Positions 35,000-44,627 of a stretch of DNA of 64,000 nt are shown here, piece by piece (the first letter of the stretch is position 1; every line of letters begins with the position of its first letter). Under the pieces are notes generated by a model. The model was not told the DNA's origin. It ran no database searches and saw only the letters and a program-made list of their open reading frames with translations. The stretch comes from Chamaecrista fasciculata (Eukaryota > Streptophyta > Magnoliopsida > Fabales > Fabaceae): the NCBI GenBank assembly GCA_003254925.1, contig QANZ01005908.1:19050-83049 (forward strand), written 5' to 3'. A program made the position numbers and the translations under genes.

Positions 35000-36519
35000 G
35001 TCTGATCATACATTTCATACGTTTTGTAAATCTTTTCCGTTGAAATATCAGGCTTCTCTTCTAATTAATTGCTGTGAGCTGCGAAAGAAGTCTGAATTTT
35101 CTAAAGAATACACACGAGAGAGATGAATTTCATGGCATGTGATTTGTTTAAATGGTTAAACCGTGATATCTGATTTTCACTCGCATTTCTTAATTGCTGG
35201 ATGAGGCCATCATTTTGAGTTATTAAATTAAAAGTATTTTGCTTAGTCCCAAAATGATACATTGACACAAGTGCCAACAATGATTTATTTCGTGCACAAT
35301 CATAATATACGGTTTAATCTCCTACCTCACGCAAAATCAGCATGTTATAATGTTATATTACAATATTTAGGTCATTAATCTCTTTTCGGTCATTTGTTCG
35401 TAAAATGGAGGCCGTCATTGAATTCAAGAGATCAAAAAAATCTTAAATTAGTAGTTTTTATAGTCGTCGGAATTGTCATGTATCTCGTTAGAGGAGAGGA
35501 ACCTCGCCGAAAAACTCAGATAACGATTAATTTTGGTTAATGGAAGCTACAAGAAAGAATAATAGTATCTTAAATATTGATTAATTTTCTGTTTACATTC
35601 AAAACATTTCGAGAGACTTAGCACAATCATTGAGGAGTTGACACAACAGATTATTTGGGTTTATAGACGTTAATGGAAGTCTGAAACTTGTATAACGATT
35701 AACGACCTAAATATCGTTTCAATCCGAGCCTGAAGTATCACCTCAAAAGCTGCAAAGTTTCCTTCCCCATTTATATCTTGGCACAATCATTGGGGAGTTG
35801 ACACAACAGATTTTTTTGGGTTTATAGACGTTAACGACCTAAAAAAACTTTAGACTAGAAATTTTTTAGTCGTCCGGCTGCTGTGTATCTCGCCAAAAAT
35901 TTCATTAGAGAAGACGAACTTCGTCGGAAAAGCTCGGCGGCGGCGGTAGTGCTGCTGCTGCTGGCAGTGGTGGTGGTGGTAGCGGCGAAGATGATGATGA
36001 ATGAAGAAGAAGATGATGATGATCTATGCAAAGAAGATGATGTTGGTTTTTTTTTTTTAAATCTATTAAAATTGTTTATTTGTTTCTCTTTTCTTACATT
36101 TTGATCTTATTATAAAATAGGACTTTGAGCTGAGGGACCAAAATAAAACTTTGACTAAAAAAAAATTGACACATAGACAACCATTAGTCCAATCAGCTGA
36201 CACATCAACTTTTTTTTGTCAATCTAATTAACGGATTTAGAGATTAGAGTATAATTGATAATAATATGAAACGTTGGGGGTATAACTAACACAAAGTAAA
36301 CGTTGAGGGCATAACTAAAATTGGTCCTAAACGTTAAGGACACCAACAAATTTTTTGTCCATTTCTATATAACCCTAACTATAAAATATGTAAACCAATT
36401 CACACGGTTTGACCCATCACAAGTTGTGGGTCGAGTTAAACTATTGAACTTCGTGTTAGCCCACCAAGGAAGTTTTGTCCAACTAATACTAACACATCAC
36501 GATATTTAATCTCAGAGAT
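35000..36519. repeat. Rearranged region with duplicated segments and a copy of part of VAR3-like exon 1
   Basis: The segment 35714-35779 repeats 32109-32174 of the zinc-finger gene with about five mismatches in 66 bp. On both sides of it lie copies of one ~65-bp sequence beginning CACAATCATTGRGGAGTTG (about 35621-35683 and 35781-35843). Two related G+C-richer motifs, GTATCTCGTTAGAGGAG near 35480 and GTATCTCGCCAAAAATTTC near 35884, suggest a partial tandem duplication. The open frame at 35883-36104 is low complexity (Ala, Val and acidic runs), and I do not call it a gene. Confidence 0.55.
36246..36406. repeat. 161-bp direct repeat, copy 1
   Basis: This matches 36897-37057 with three mismatches. 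It contains 'AACGTTGGGGGTATAACTAA' and 'AACGTTAAGGACACCAACAA', which resemble Mutator-type terminal phrases. The two copies bracket the DUF247 remnant. Confidence 0.9.
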
Positions 36520-36800
36520 CCTCTGTCAATCCATTGGGTCTATCATGCATTATTTTATTTGTTGCATTTACAAGTCTTGCAATCTTGAGAAACGAAAATA
36601 AAGGTGCTTACATTCCTTATTGGATCTCAATTGGTCCAATTCATCGTGACGATGATAAACCGAAGAAGAATAACAATACTTTCATTTTTCTAGTTTTTTG
36701 TCCATCCGTGCGACAATCTTTCAAGGATTACATGGAATTCCTTCAAACCAAGGAACCTGACATAAGGTGCTATTCAGAAAATTTCTTGATCAGACTATGA
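36520..36800 (+). pseudogene. DUF247 protein fragment, frameshifted
   Basis: One frame gives CCIYKSCNLEKR. The next frame continues NENKGAYIPYWISIGPIHR and later SFKDYMEFLQ and IRCYSENF. Together they match the N-terminal part of plant DUF247 proteins (CCIYRVP..LR..NE.AY.P..VSIGP.H, and later CYSE). A frameshift near 36590 and a stop at 36800 show it is dead, and the C-terminal membrane anchor of the family is absent. DUF247 genes are numerous in plants and mostly of unknown role. Confidence 0.65.
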
Positions 36801-36896
36801 ACTCTTTGGTGTAGTACTTTTATTTCTCTAGTTTTCATAGACGATGTCTATTCGTGTAGCAATCATTGGTGTAGTAGTCTCCGAAAAACTACGTGT

Positions 36897-37057
36897 AGAG
36901 TATAATTGACAATAATATGAAACGTTGGGGGTATAACTAACACAAAGTAAACGTTGAGGGCATAACTAAAATTGGTCCTAAACGTTAAGGACACCAACAA
37001 ATTTTTTGTCCATTTCTATATAACCCTAACTATAAAATATGTAACTCAATTCACACG
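36897..37057. repeat. 161-bp direct repeat, copy 2
   Basis: This is the copy of 36246-36406 with three mismatches. Its end grades into a 42-bp tandem duplication. Confidence 0.9.
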
Positions 37058-37111
37058 TTTATAACGGGTAACTATAAAATATGTAACTCAATTCACACGT
37101 TTATAACGGGT
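37028..37111. repeat. 42-bp perfect tandem duplication
   Basis: Units 37028-37069 and 37070-37111 both read AACTATAAAATATGTAACTC through ATAACGGGT. The first unit overlaps the end of the 161-bp repeat. Confidence 0.9.
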
Positions 37112-39331
37112 TTTTCTGTTATTACTGGTATTAAGTGGGTATTAGCTAATTAGCTCATTTTTTGTGTATTATTTCTATCACATTAATACTCATGTAAAAG
37201 TTTCTGAACATGAGCTACGGCCATCCGATTGCGTGAAAATAGTTATCCATGCAATAGAGGATAGATTATTCATGGAATAGGTCAACTTGTTGACAGTGAG
37301 AGATAAAGATAAACATTAAAAGAATTACAAATATAAATTAAATTTAAATAGAAAAATTTGATGATAAAAACTCATTTATATTTATGGTAGTGAATGCATG
37401 TCTAATGGTCTTCTCTCCTCAAGTTTCTCTATAGTTCAATCTATATATATATATATATAATCTTGAACTATATGTCTAACTCATTCTAATATAAGTGGAA
37501 GAGTATTGGCCATTATTAAAGAAAAGAAGCAAAAACTGTTGCAAATTGGTACAAGTGTTTTTTTTTTCGATTGATCCATTGCAAAATGATTAGAGTAATA
37601 GGATACCGAGACTTAGGACCACAAAAATAACATGACAACATGGCCCAAAGTTTCATAATTATTTTATAACCATAAGGGCTTGAAAGTTCTATTTTTTGTT
37701 GTCTTAAAATTAAAATTTGAAAGTTACTTTATTAGTATGCTTAGAGACGAGAGTTATCTGAACCCCGTGGGAAAGATTTCATTGATTAGATTTTTTTTTT
37801 TGTAACCACAAGCAATCAATTCTAAATGGACTCTAAAAATTCAGCATTAGATGGCAAAAGAATTTTAGTTTACAAACTAATTACTGTATGATATTTAAAA
37901 GTAATATGTGTGATTACTCTTGATAGGTGAATTATATCTACGTATCAATTTGAGCACCAAGAATTATATCTAACATACATTCAATATTTTTTAGTAACAA
38001 GCAATTAATTATAAATGGACTCAAAAAACTCAACATTATAGACTACAAGAATTTTAATCCACAAACTAGTTGATTCATAATACCGTAAAAAATAATCCAT
38101 GTAATTGTCTATGGTAAGTGAGTAATGTCTGTAGATCAATTTGGGCACTAAAAATAATTTCCCCAATTCAATTTCTTTTCAAAAATGTTAATTATAATTT
38201 AATAAATAAGTCTAATTGTTAAATCACGCTTTTTAAAATAAATCCCTTAAAAATGTGGGAGAAAAAAAGATGGAGTGCCCAAGCTTCCAATTCTTTCTAC
38301 TAAATCACTACACATCTATGTTGGGTACTCTAAAAATGGTGCTTTACCTGTATCCTAGAAATACTCTTGGGTACTTTAAAATATTATGAAATTAATTTTT
38401 TTTATTTTTTTTGTAAAACTTCACAATATGTTTTTCTAATTTTATTTATGTTATATTAGAACTTTATTTTATTTAGATTAATAAACAAAACATTCATACT
38501 TTTATAAGAAATATCATATGAATTTATATTTTATAACTTTGTATTTAAATAAATGTTGTCGTACCCGTACCCCATAATTTTCAAAATTAAGCGTATCCCG
38601 TACCCGCACCCGTGCAAGTACCCGTACCCGTGCAAAAGCAACATAGCTACACATAATCAAAAGTTAAGATTCAATTGTTTATAAAAAAAAGAGTTAAGAT
38701 TCAATTTATATATTTTTTTTATAATTAAGCGTGATTTAAGGTATTTGATATTAGTGAAAGTAATACAGTTAGTCTAAGAATTTAAATTTGCTTCCTACAC
38801 AAAGTCATAAATAAAAAACCTAAGTACCTAACATTTGGTTGGAGTAGACAAATCTCTATTGCTACTTTTTAAGTTAATTTTTGTCATTTTAAAGTTCAAT
38901 AAATAATAAAAATATTATCCAAATTTTAGGTAGCTTGTTTACATTTTATCCATAAAAAATTATCATTTTTTTTCTAAAGACTTATAATTTGGAATAAGAT
39001 GAAATAAACTAACTATATAAAATTTCTACATCAATTAAAAAAAAATACTTACAAACCTTAAATATCTAGAGAAAATTTTTCCTTCATTAATAAAACCCAT
39101 AAGATAATTTAAATAGAAAAAAAGTCGATCTATCAACGTATTTTATGCAGACTTTTAGAATTATTTTGGTCGAAATGCAACACATAAATGATAATAAATA
39201 ATAGAACGATTAAATCTAACAGAAAATAGAAAAACTGAGACACATCATATATCAGATCAAAGGGAAAAAATGGAATTTCCTTAGTAATAAATCTAAGTAA
39301 AGAAAAAATTGTTCAATGAGATTTGAAATTT
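37112..39331. other. AT-rich intergenic region with decayed repeats
   Basis: An (AT)n microsatellite lies at 37442-37459. Two diverged copies of a ~100-bp segment containing 'AAGCAATYAATTMTAAATGGACT' occur near 37806 and 37998. A run of CCCGTACCCGTAC-type repeats lies near 38560-38635. No gene is seen. Confidence 0.5.
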
Positions 39332-39552
39332 GAAGTGTTTAAGAATTTATTTATGAACATAACAAATTTATAATCTATCAAATTGGCAGGAGGAGATGAA
39401 ATTTGAATTATGATAAATTGCCAAATTGAAAAAAAAAAAAAAGAAATGAAGTGTTTAAGAATTTATTTATGAACATAATAAATTTATAATCTATCAAATT
39501 GGCAGGAGATGAGAATTTGAATTATGATGATAAATTGCCAAATTGAAAAAAA
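39332..39552. repeat. Tandem duplication of ~110 bp downstream of the CML gene
   Basis: Copies 39332-39447 and 39448-39552 both begin GAAGTGTTTAAGAATTTATT and end CCAAATTGAAAAAAA, with small insertions and deletions. They lie just past the stop codon of the EF-hand gene, in its probable 3' region. Confidence 0.85.
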
Positions 39553-39575
39553 AGTAAAAAAATTGAATAATTGCC

Positions 39576-40145
39576 TCATTCTGGCTTAACTATGTCCCTG
39601 GTATCATGGCGAGATCCCATCATCATCATCACTTTAAACTCCTCAAAATCAATCTGACCGTCGCCGTCGCTATCGACGCCGCCGATCATTTTCCGGCACT
39701 CCGCCACCGAGCAATCGTCGCCGAGACTCTGAAGCACCTTTTGCAATTCCTCCGCCGAGATCGATCCATTGCCGTCGATATCGAACACCGAGAACGCATC
39801 TTTCAGATTCTCCAACGCTTCCGCCGAATCGATCCCCTTCGTGTTCAGCTCAATAAACTCCTCCAGGCTAATGAATCCATCGCCGTCGGCGTCGACCTCG
39901 CGGATCATATTTTGGAGTTCTTCCTCGGTGGCCGGCTGACCTAGGCTTCCCAATATCGATCCCAACTCCGACGAGCAAATCTTGCCGTCGCCGTTGACGT
40001 CGAATTTCTTGAACACCTCTTCGAGCTCCGCCGTGAGCTGCGCGCGAGAATGCGTTGACAGCGACGGCGATCGGGATGCGATCGACGATGCGGCGGAAGA
40101 TGCGAGGAGTTTCTTCTTCCGGCTGAAGAGGCCTTTCAAACCCAT
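39576..40145 (-). CDS. Calmodulin-like protein with four EF-hands, 189 aa
   Basis: This is an intronless gene on the - strand. After a basic, Ser-rich N-terminus (MGLKGLFSRKKKLLASSAAS) come four complete EF-hand loops. They are DVNGDGKICSSE (49-60), DADGDGFISLEE (85-96), DIDGNGSISAEE (122-133) and DSDGDGQIDFEE (158-169). Each has Asp at position 1 and Glu at position 12, so all four should bind calcium. The spacing is that of calmodulin, and the sequence fits the CML25/26-type group of plant CML proteins. These are calcium sensors in pollen, root-hair and stress signalling. MGLKG has the Gly2 needed for N-myristoylation but a poor context (no Ser at position 6), so that remains uncertain. G+C content is well above the flanks, typical of intronless CML genes. 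Confidence 0.95.
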   Translation of the reverse strand: MGLKGLFSRKKKLLASSAASSIASRSPSLSTHSRAQLTAELEEVFKKFDVNGDGKICSSELGSILGSLGQPATEEELQNMIREVDADGDGFISLEEFIELNTKGIDSAEALENLKDAFSVFDIDGNGSISAEELQKVLQSLGDDCSVAECRKMIGGVDSDGDGQIDFEEFKVMMMMGSRHDTRDIVKPE

Positions 40146-40248
40146 GGATGATGATGATGATTTGGATTCAAAGGGAAATTAAAGCCGAAATAAAAGTAAA
40201 TCGATCGATTGGATATTCAGAATTAGAGAAGGAAGACGAAGAGGGTGG

Positions 40249-40255
40249 ATTTATA
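40249..40255 (-). promoter_or_regulatory. TATA box of the CML gene
   Basis: On the - strand TATAAAT lies about 105 bp upstream of the ATG at 40145. No other TATA-like site lies at a suitable distance. Confidence 0.5.
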
Positions 40256-40456
40256 GAATGCATAACATTGTTAATTTTGAGTTTTGACAGAGAATTAGAG
40301 AAGGAAAAGGAATGTGGGAGAACCCTTAACCTAGTTGGAGTACGTAACAGAATGAATACAATGTGTTCGCTAAAATGCCTATTTAGATTTAACCAAATTG
40401 GGAGATTTTTTTAACCAACTCTTTCTAAAATTTCTTTCAAACTTGATTTTCAAATA

Positions 40457-40952
40457 TATCAAATACTCATTTTGGTCCTCCATTTATGGACTAAGTTCTA
40501 TTTTAATCCTAAAATTATTTTTTATTCTATTTTAATCCTTATATTTTTACATTTGTTTCGCTTTAGTTTTCAAAATATGATTTTATATGGTTTCTACTAT
40601 TATTTCTCTCTCATGTGTCAGAATAAATGAGTTGATAAAAAGAAAACAAAAAATTTAGTTACAATAATTGATTTTTATCTCAAATTTGTGACAAAAAATT
40701 ATTTTTTTTTATTTTTGTCTTTGTTAATTTACTTATTAAGACACTTATAAAAGAATAATGATTTATCTCAACCGTTCATTTTTTTATGATTATGCTCAAA
40801 TTATAAATAATGGTAAACATTTGACGAAATCACATTTTGAGACCAAAACAGAACAAATGTGAAAGTTTGAGAATTAAAATGGAATAAAAAATAGTCTTAG
40901 AACCAAAATGAAATTTACCCATTAGTTTGAGGATTAAAATGAGATTTTAACC
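40457..40952. mobile_element. Probable Mutator-like foldback element upstream of the CML gene
   Basis: The segments 40457-40600 and 40830-40952 are imperfect inverted repeats. Both carry 'CATTTTGGTYCTMAAA' and 'TTTTTTATTCYATTTTAAT' phrases. Possible 9-bp duplications are TTTCAAATA (40448-40456) and TTTAAAATA (40953-40961), 8 of 9 matching. The terminal bases are poorly conserved, so the borders are tentative. Confidence 0.5.
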
Positions 40953-40961
40953 TTTAAAATA

Positions 40962-41571
40962 TTATCTTTGATTTATACCTTTAAAATATTATCTCCCTCA
41001 CTTTTTTTTACGGATTTTTCTCATCATTATCTTATCCTTTTATTAATGTATTATTTATCAAATAAAATGAATATCTTAACTTTTTTTTTAGTTCTAATAA
41101 ATTCTGTAATCTAATTATTAGAAAAGTAATATATTAAATAAAATACATACCATATTTATTTTAATTTAATTTTTATTATGATAAACTTTTCATGAAAAGT
41201 AGCTTAAACTAAAAAAAAATGTTTATTGTTAAATTTACATTCTTGTATATATAAATATTTTAATGCATCTTATAAATTCAATATAATTGACCAATTCAAT
41301 GATTAATTTGGTTTATCAAAACATTGATTTTAAAAGTCTCATCATTTTTTACAAAAAATAATCACAAATTATTAATTATTAGTTCAAGTTTTTTTTTTAA
41401 GATTTTATAGACAGATATACTTTATTTCCTTTTGTTACCATTTTTTTATGGAAAATAATGTAATTTTGAAAACTGATTTTTCCTTTTTTTTACTTTTCGT
41501 TTAATTTTGCACCCTCTATGAAATGAATCTGGATATCTTAACTGTAAAACGTCCAGATGTTAGACGCTTCA
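40962..41571. other. AT-rich intergenic DNA
   Basis: This is very AT-rich with no coding or structural signal. It ends at the LINE target duplication. Confidence 0.6.
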
Positions 41572-41587
41572 CTTCTAGAAACATTTT
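41572..41587. repeat. LINE target-site duplication, left copy
   Basis: CTTCTAGAAACATTTT is repeated exactly at 42986-43001, on the other side of the LINE insertion. Confidence 0.85.
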
Positions 41588-42985
41588 TTTTTTTGAATTA
41601 ACACAACAGAACAAACAAACAAGAACATTACATAAAACAAAAAGCTCCCATGATGTAGCTATCAATCCATGGCCAAATTTCCTTGATCTTCATCCTGTGG
41701 TTGGAGGACGCAATCTTCCATCTACTAATGCTCTCCTTTAGCATGACGTTGATGTCTTCCTTAATAATCTCCACCTGCTGGTTGTGATTTCGAAGCTTCC
41801 CTCTAGCGCAGAACCTTGGTTGGCATACCAGAAGAGTTTCATTGTTTCTGAAGTCCTTACTATACTCTAAGAAGGTTCTAAAACCTTTGAAAAAAGTCTC
41901 TTCAACCTGATACCTGTCATGCTCACAATAATAAAACAACAACAAAGGCTCGTTATTATTAAAACAGAAGGCAGTAAAAATATTTTTCTTCTTCCTCTTG
42001 AAACGTTCACCAGCAATCAGAATTTCTCCTTCTTTCCATCTGTAGACACCCTGATCATTGCGGTTTACACGGCCATTGTTTTGAAGCTTAATATACAGGT
42101 CTTCTGCAGCGAATTTGGAGAAATTCTTCTTGGAAATCTGGTTTTTCCAGATATTGATTATAGCTTCCGTTGCAGGATCACCCGAATTGAATCTAACCTC
42201 GTTTCTATGAGTGTAAATTGCCCAGCAAAACCAAAAAACCTGTTCCGTTAAATCATCAAAGACCATTTGGTGATGTTGGCCCGTGAGGAAGTGATAAATC
42301 CAAGCCTTGAACTCTGTGGTTGGAAGACGTTCATTTCTCAAACCCAAAGGAGAGCCAAACCACGCAGCCCTGGTCAACGGACAGTCAAAGAACAGATGTT
42401 GTTCATCTTCAATTACATCACACCCAAAGGCACAATAGCCATCAATTTTGAAATTCTTCTTCAGAAGATTGTTACCAAGATGAAGACTGTTATGGATACA
42501 CTTCCAAATGAACAGAGTAAGCTTTGGGGGAAGTTTTGCTTTCCAAAGAACAGACCAATCGAAGTTAGGAATTATGATGTCCTCATTTCTCTTGTTTAAA
42601 ATGTCCCTATAGGCACTGCTCACAGAGTATAATCCATCCTGTCCTTTAGTCCAAACAATGGAGTCAGGTCTATCCGTATGGGAGAGAGGAATTTTCAAAA
42701 TATCTCTGGCATTATTCTCACTAAACATATTTCTAATTGTCTCAGCGTTCCAGCTCTGCCCATTATTGATCAAATCAGCTACTGTCTGAATACCCTGAAT
42801 TCCTTGAGTTGGAGTAAACCAAAGATTGGAACCGAGGTTAATGGTCCTACCATTTCCAATTCTCCATCTACAATCTTTGATGATTTCCTCCGCTCTTTTA
42901 CAAATGGCTCTTGCGAAAGGGGAGGACAGAGAATTAGTTTTAAAAATTAAATTGTCTTTGTCTTTAGTTTTAAAAATTAAATTGT
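41588..42985 (-). mobile_element. 5'-truncated LINE (non-LTR retrotransposon), ~1.4 kb
   Basis: The element lies on the - strand. Its 3' end is a poly(A) run (T run at 41588-41594 on the + strand, merging with the Ts of the target duplication). It is bounded by 16-bp direct repeats. Only the distal part of ORF2 is present. This is the standard outcome of target-primed reverse transcription with early termination. Confidence 0.88.
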
Positions 42986-42998
42986 CTTCTAGAAACAT
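41628..42998 (-). pseudogene. LINE ORF2 C-terminal fragment with zinc-binding reverse transcriptase domain
   Basis: The frame is open for 456 codons. Its apparent start lies in the target duplication, and the first ~20 codons come from a short duplicated junction. Recognisable parts are CRWRIGNGRTINLGSNLW and IVWTKGQDGLYSVSSAYR. The zf-RVT module follows, with KAKLPPKLTLFIWKC, then CAFGCDVIEDEQHLFFDCPL (zinc ligands Cys, Cys, His, Cys). The C-terminus (RWKEGEILIAGERFKRKKK onward) does not look like the usual RNase H domain. The reverse transcriptase catalytic part is missing, so this is a dead copy in spite of its long frame. Confidence 0.82.
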
Positions 42999-43001
42999 TT
43001 T
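42986..43001. repeat. LINE target-site duplication, right copy
   Basis: This is an identical copy of 41572-41587. Confidence 0.85.
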
Positions 43002-44627
43002 GATTACTCATATTAATGCAACAAATTTGTTAATTATATTTCAATGAATTAAAAAGATGGGCCACACGATATACTGCTTTTTCTAGCAATCCCGTGGAGT
43101 TTTTCGAACATCCTTAATTGGATTCTTCAAACAAAAAAAATAAAAGTACAAACCACATGTATTAAAGTACTGATGATAGAAAACTTAAAAATGAACTACT
43201 TGTTATAGAAGAAACGAGACTACTTGTATAAGCAAACTCCTTTATAGAAACAATTGTAAACATCAAGATGGCAAGAAGATCTTGAACATGATCATAATGT
43301 AGATAGTCTAGGCGATTGTAACAGGAGTGACTTAGGACTACCTTATTAAGTATTAACTTAAAAAAAATATTGCCTTTATTATATAAAATGACTTAATAAA
43401 ATTTACGTTAAAGAAAATGAAATTAGCTGTGTGAAATCATAACAACACGTTCACCCAAAATAAAATTAATAGCCAACCTTTTTTCACAGTGTAAAATTGT
43501 TATCTGGAAGTTTAAAAATAAAATGATATTCATTTAGAAATATATTTGAAAGAAAAAAAAAAACTTTTTGGTGGCACGAAATCTTTCTTGAGTTTCTAAG
43601 CTGGCATCCACTTTCAAAAACACAAAGAAAAAGGGTACATGTATGTAACAAAAGAAAGCTGCAACTTCAAAGTTGAAACCGTGTGCAAAAAGGTTGATCA
43701 AGTGGACGTTGAAATATACAAGAAATTTTCTGTTAGACGTTGAAATATACTATTTGTTAAAAGTAATTTTGGTACTCTAAATATAAGATTTTAGTTGTAC
43801 TTTTTAAATTTTTTTAGTTAATTATATTCTCAATGTTTTATTTATAAGTTAATTGTACTTTCAATATTTTATATTTGATTCAATTATACTTCAAATTAAG
43901 AGTATAATTGAAAAAAAAGATATTGAGAGTATAATTAACTCAAAAAGTTTTAAGAATATAACTAAAATTGATCTCATACTTTAAGTGTATCAAATTTTTT
44001 TTTTTGCCTATAGTATATTTTCCTTTATTTTTATTATTTACATTTACTCATATAAAAAAAAATAAAATGTTAGAACATTCTCATTATTGGTATGAAAGTA
44101 AATTATCAATTTAATTATTGAATCATGAGAATATTATTATTTTAGTCTTTAAAATTTTTAATATTTTAATTAACTCTTAAAACATATATGATTCATTACA
44201 AATTAATCCCTCCAGATCAGGGACTTAATTAGTTGTACATTGTTAGAGTAGTCATTGATTAAGGACTAAAATAATAATTCAGAGACTAAAATATTAAATA
44301 ATTAAATACTAAAATCCGTTTGGATTACAGTAATAGATTTGTGGCACAAAGGAGAGTAAAGAGGAATCTATGAAAAGTCAATAAGGAGAAGAGCACCACA
44401 TGGATTTTCTCTGCAATAAGACCCCACCATCGCAATCATCATACAAAACAAACAATCAATTAATCATCACTCCAAATAATAATAATAATTCCAATGAATT
44501 TTATGGAAGAAGACCTTCTTCACTTCCAATCCATATCTTCGAATTCATTCTTTTCATAGAGACTTGGCTTTAATTTCAGTGTGAGCGAGCAAGAAGCAAT
44601 CCACAATCGACACTGCGTGATGTGATT
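43002..44627. other. Intergenic region and upstream region of the ankyrin gene
   Basis: The segments 43740-44000 and 44090-44330 hold foldback-like phrases ('TTTTAGTTGTACTTTTTAA', 'GAGTATAATTGAA', 'GACTAAAATAATAATTCAGAG') of degraded Mutator-type MITEs whose limits I cannot set. The final ~230 bases are the likely promoter and leader of the ankyrin gene. Confidence 0.45.

Noticed and set aside
35883..36104. Open frame with Ala/Val and acidic runs
   Set aside because: It is low-complexity sequence in a rearranged repeat region with no recognisable domain.
36534..36800. Intact small gene for the DUF247 segment
   Set aside because: The conserved CCIY part lies in another frame and the protein is cut off, so it is a pseudogene.
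39606..40182. Open frames antisense to the CML gene
   Set aside because: They are shadows of the EF-hand coding sequence.
44622..44627. Upstream GTG start for the ankyrin gene
   Set aside because: GTG is not expected as a plant start, and the ATG at 44628 follows directly.
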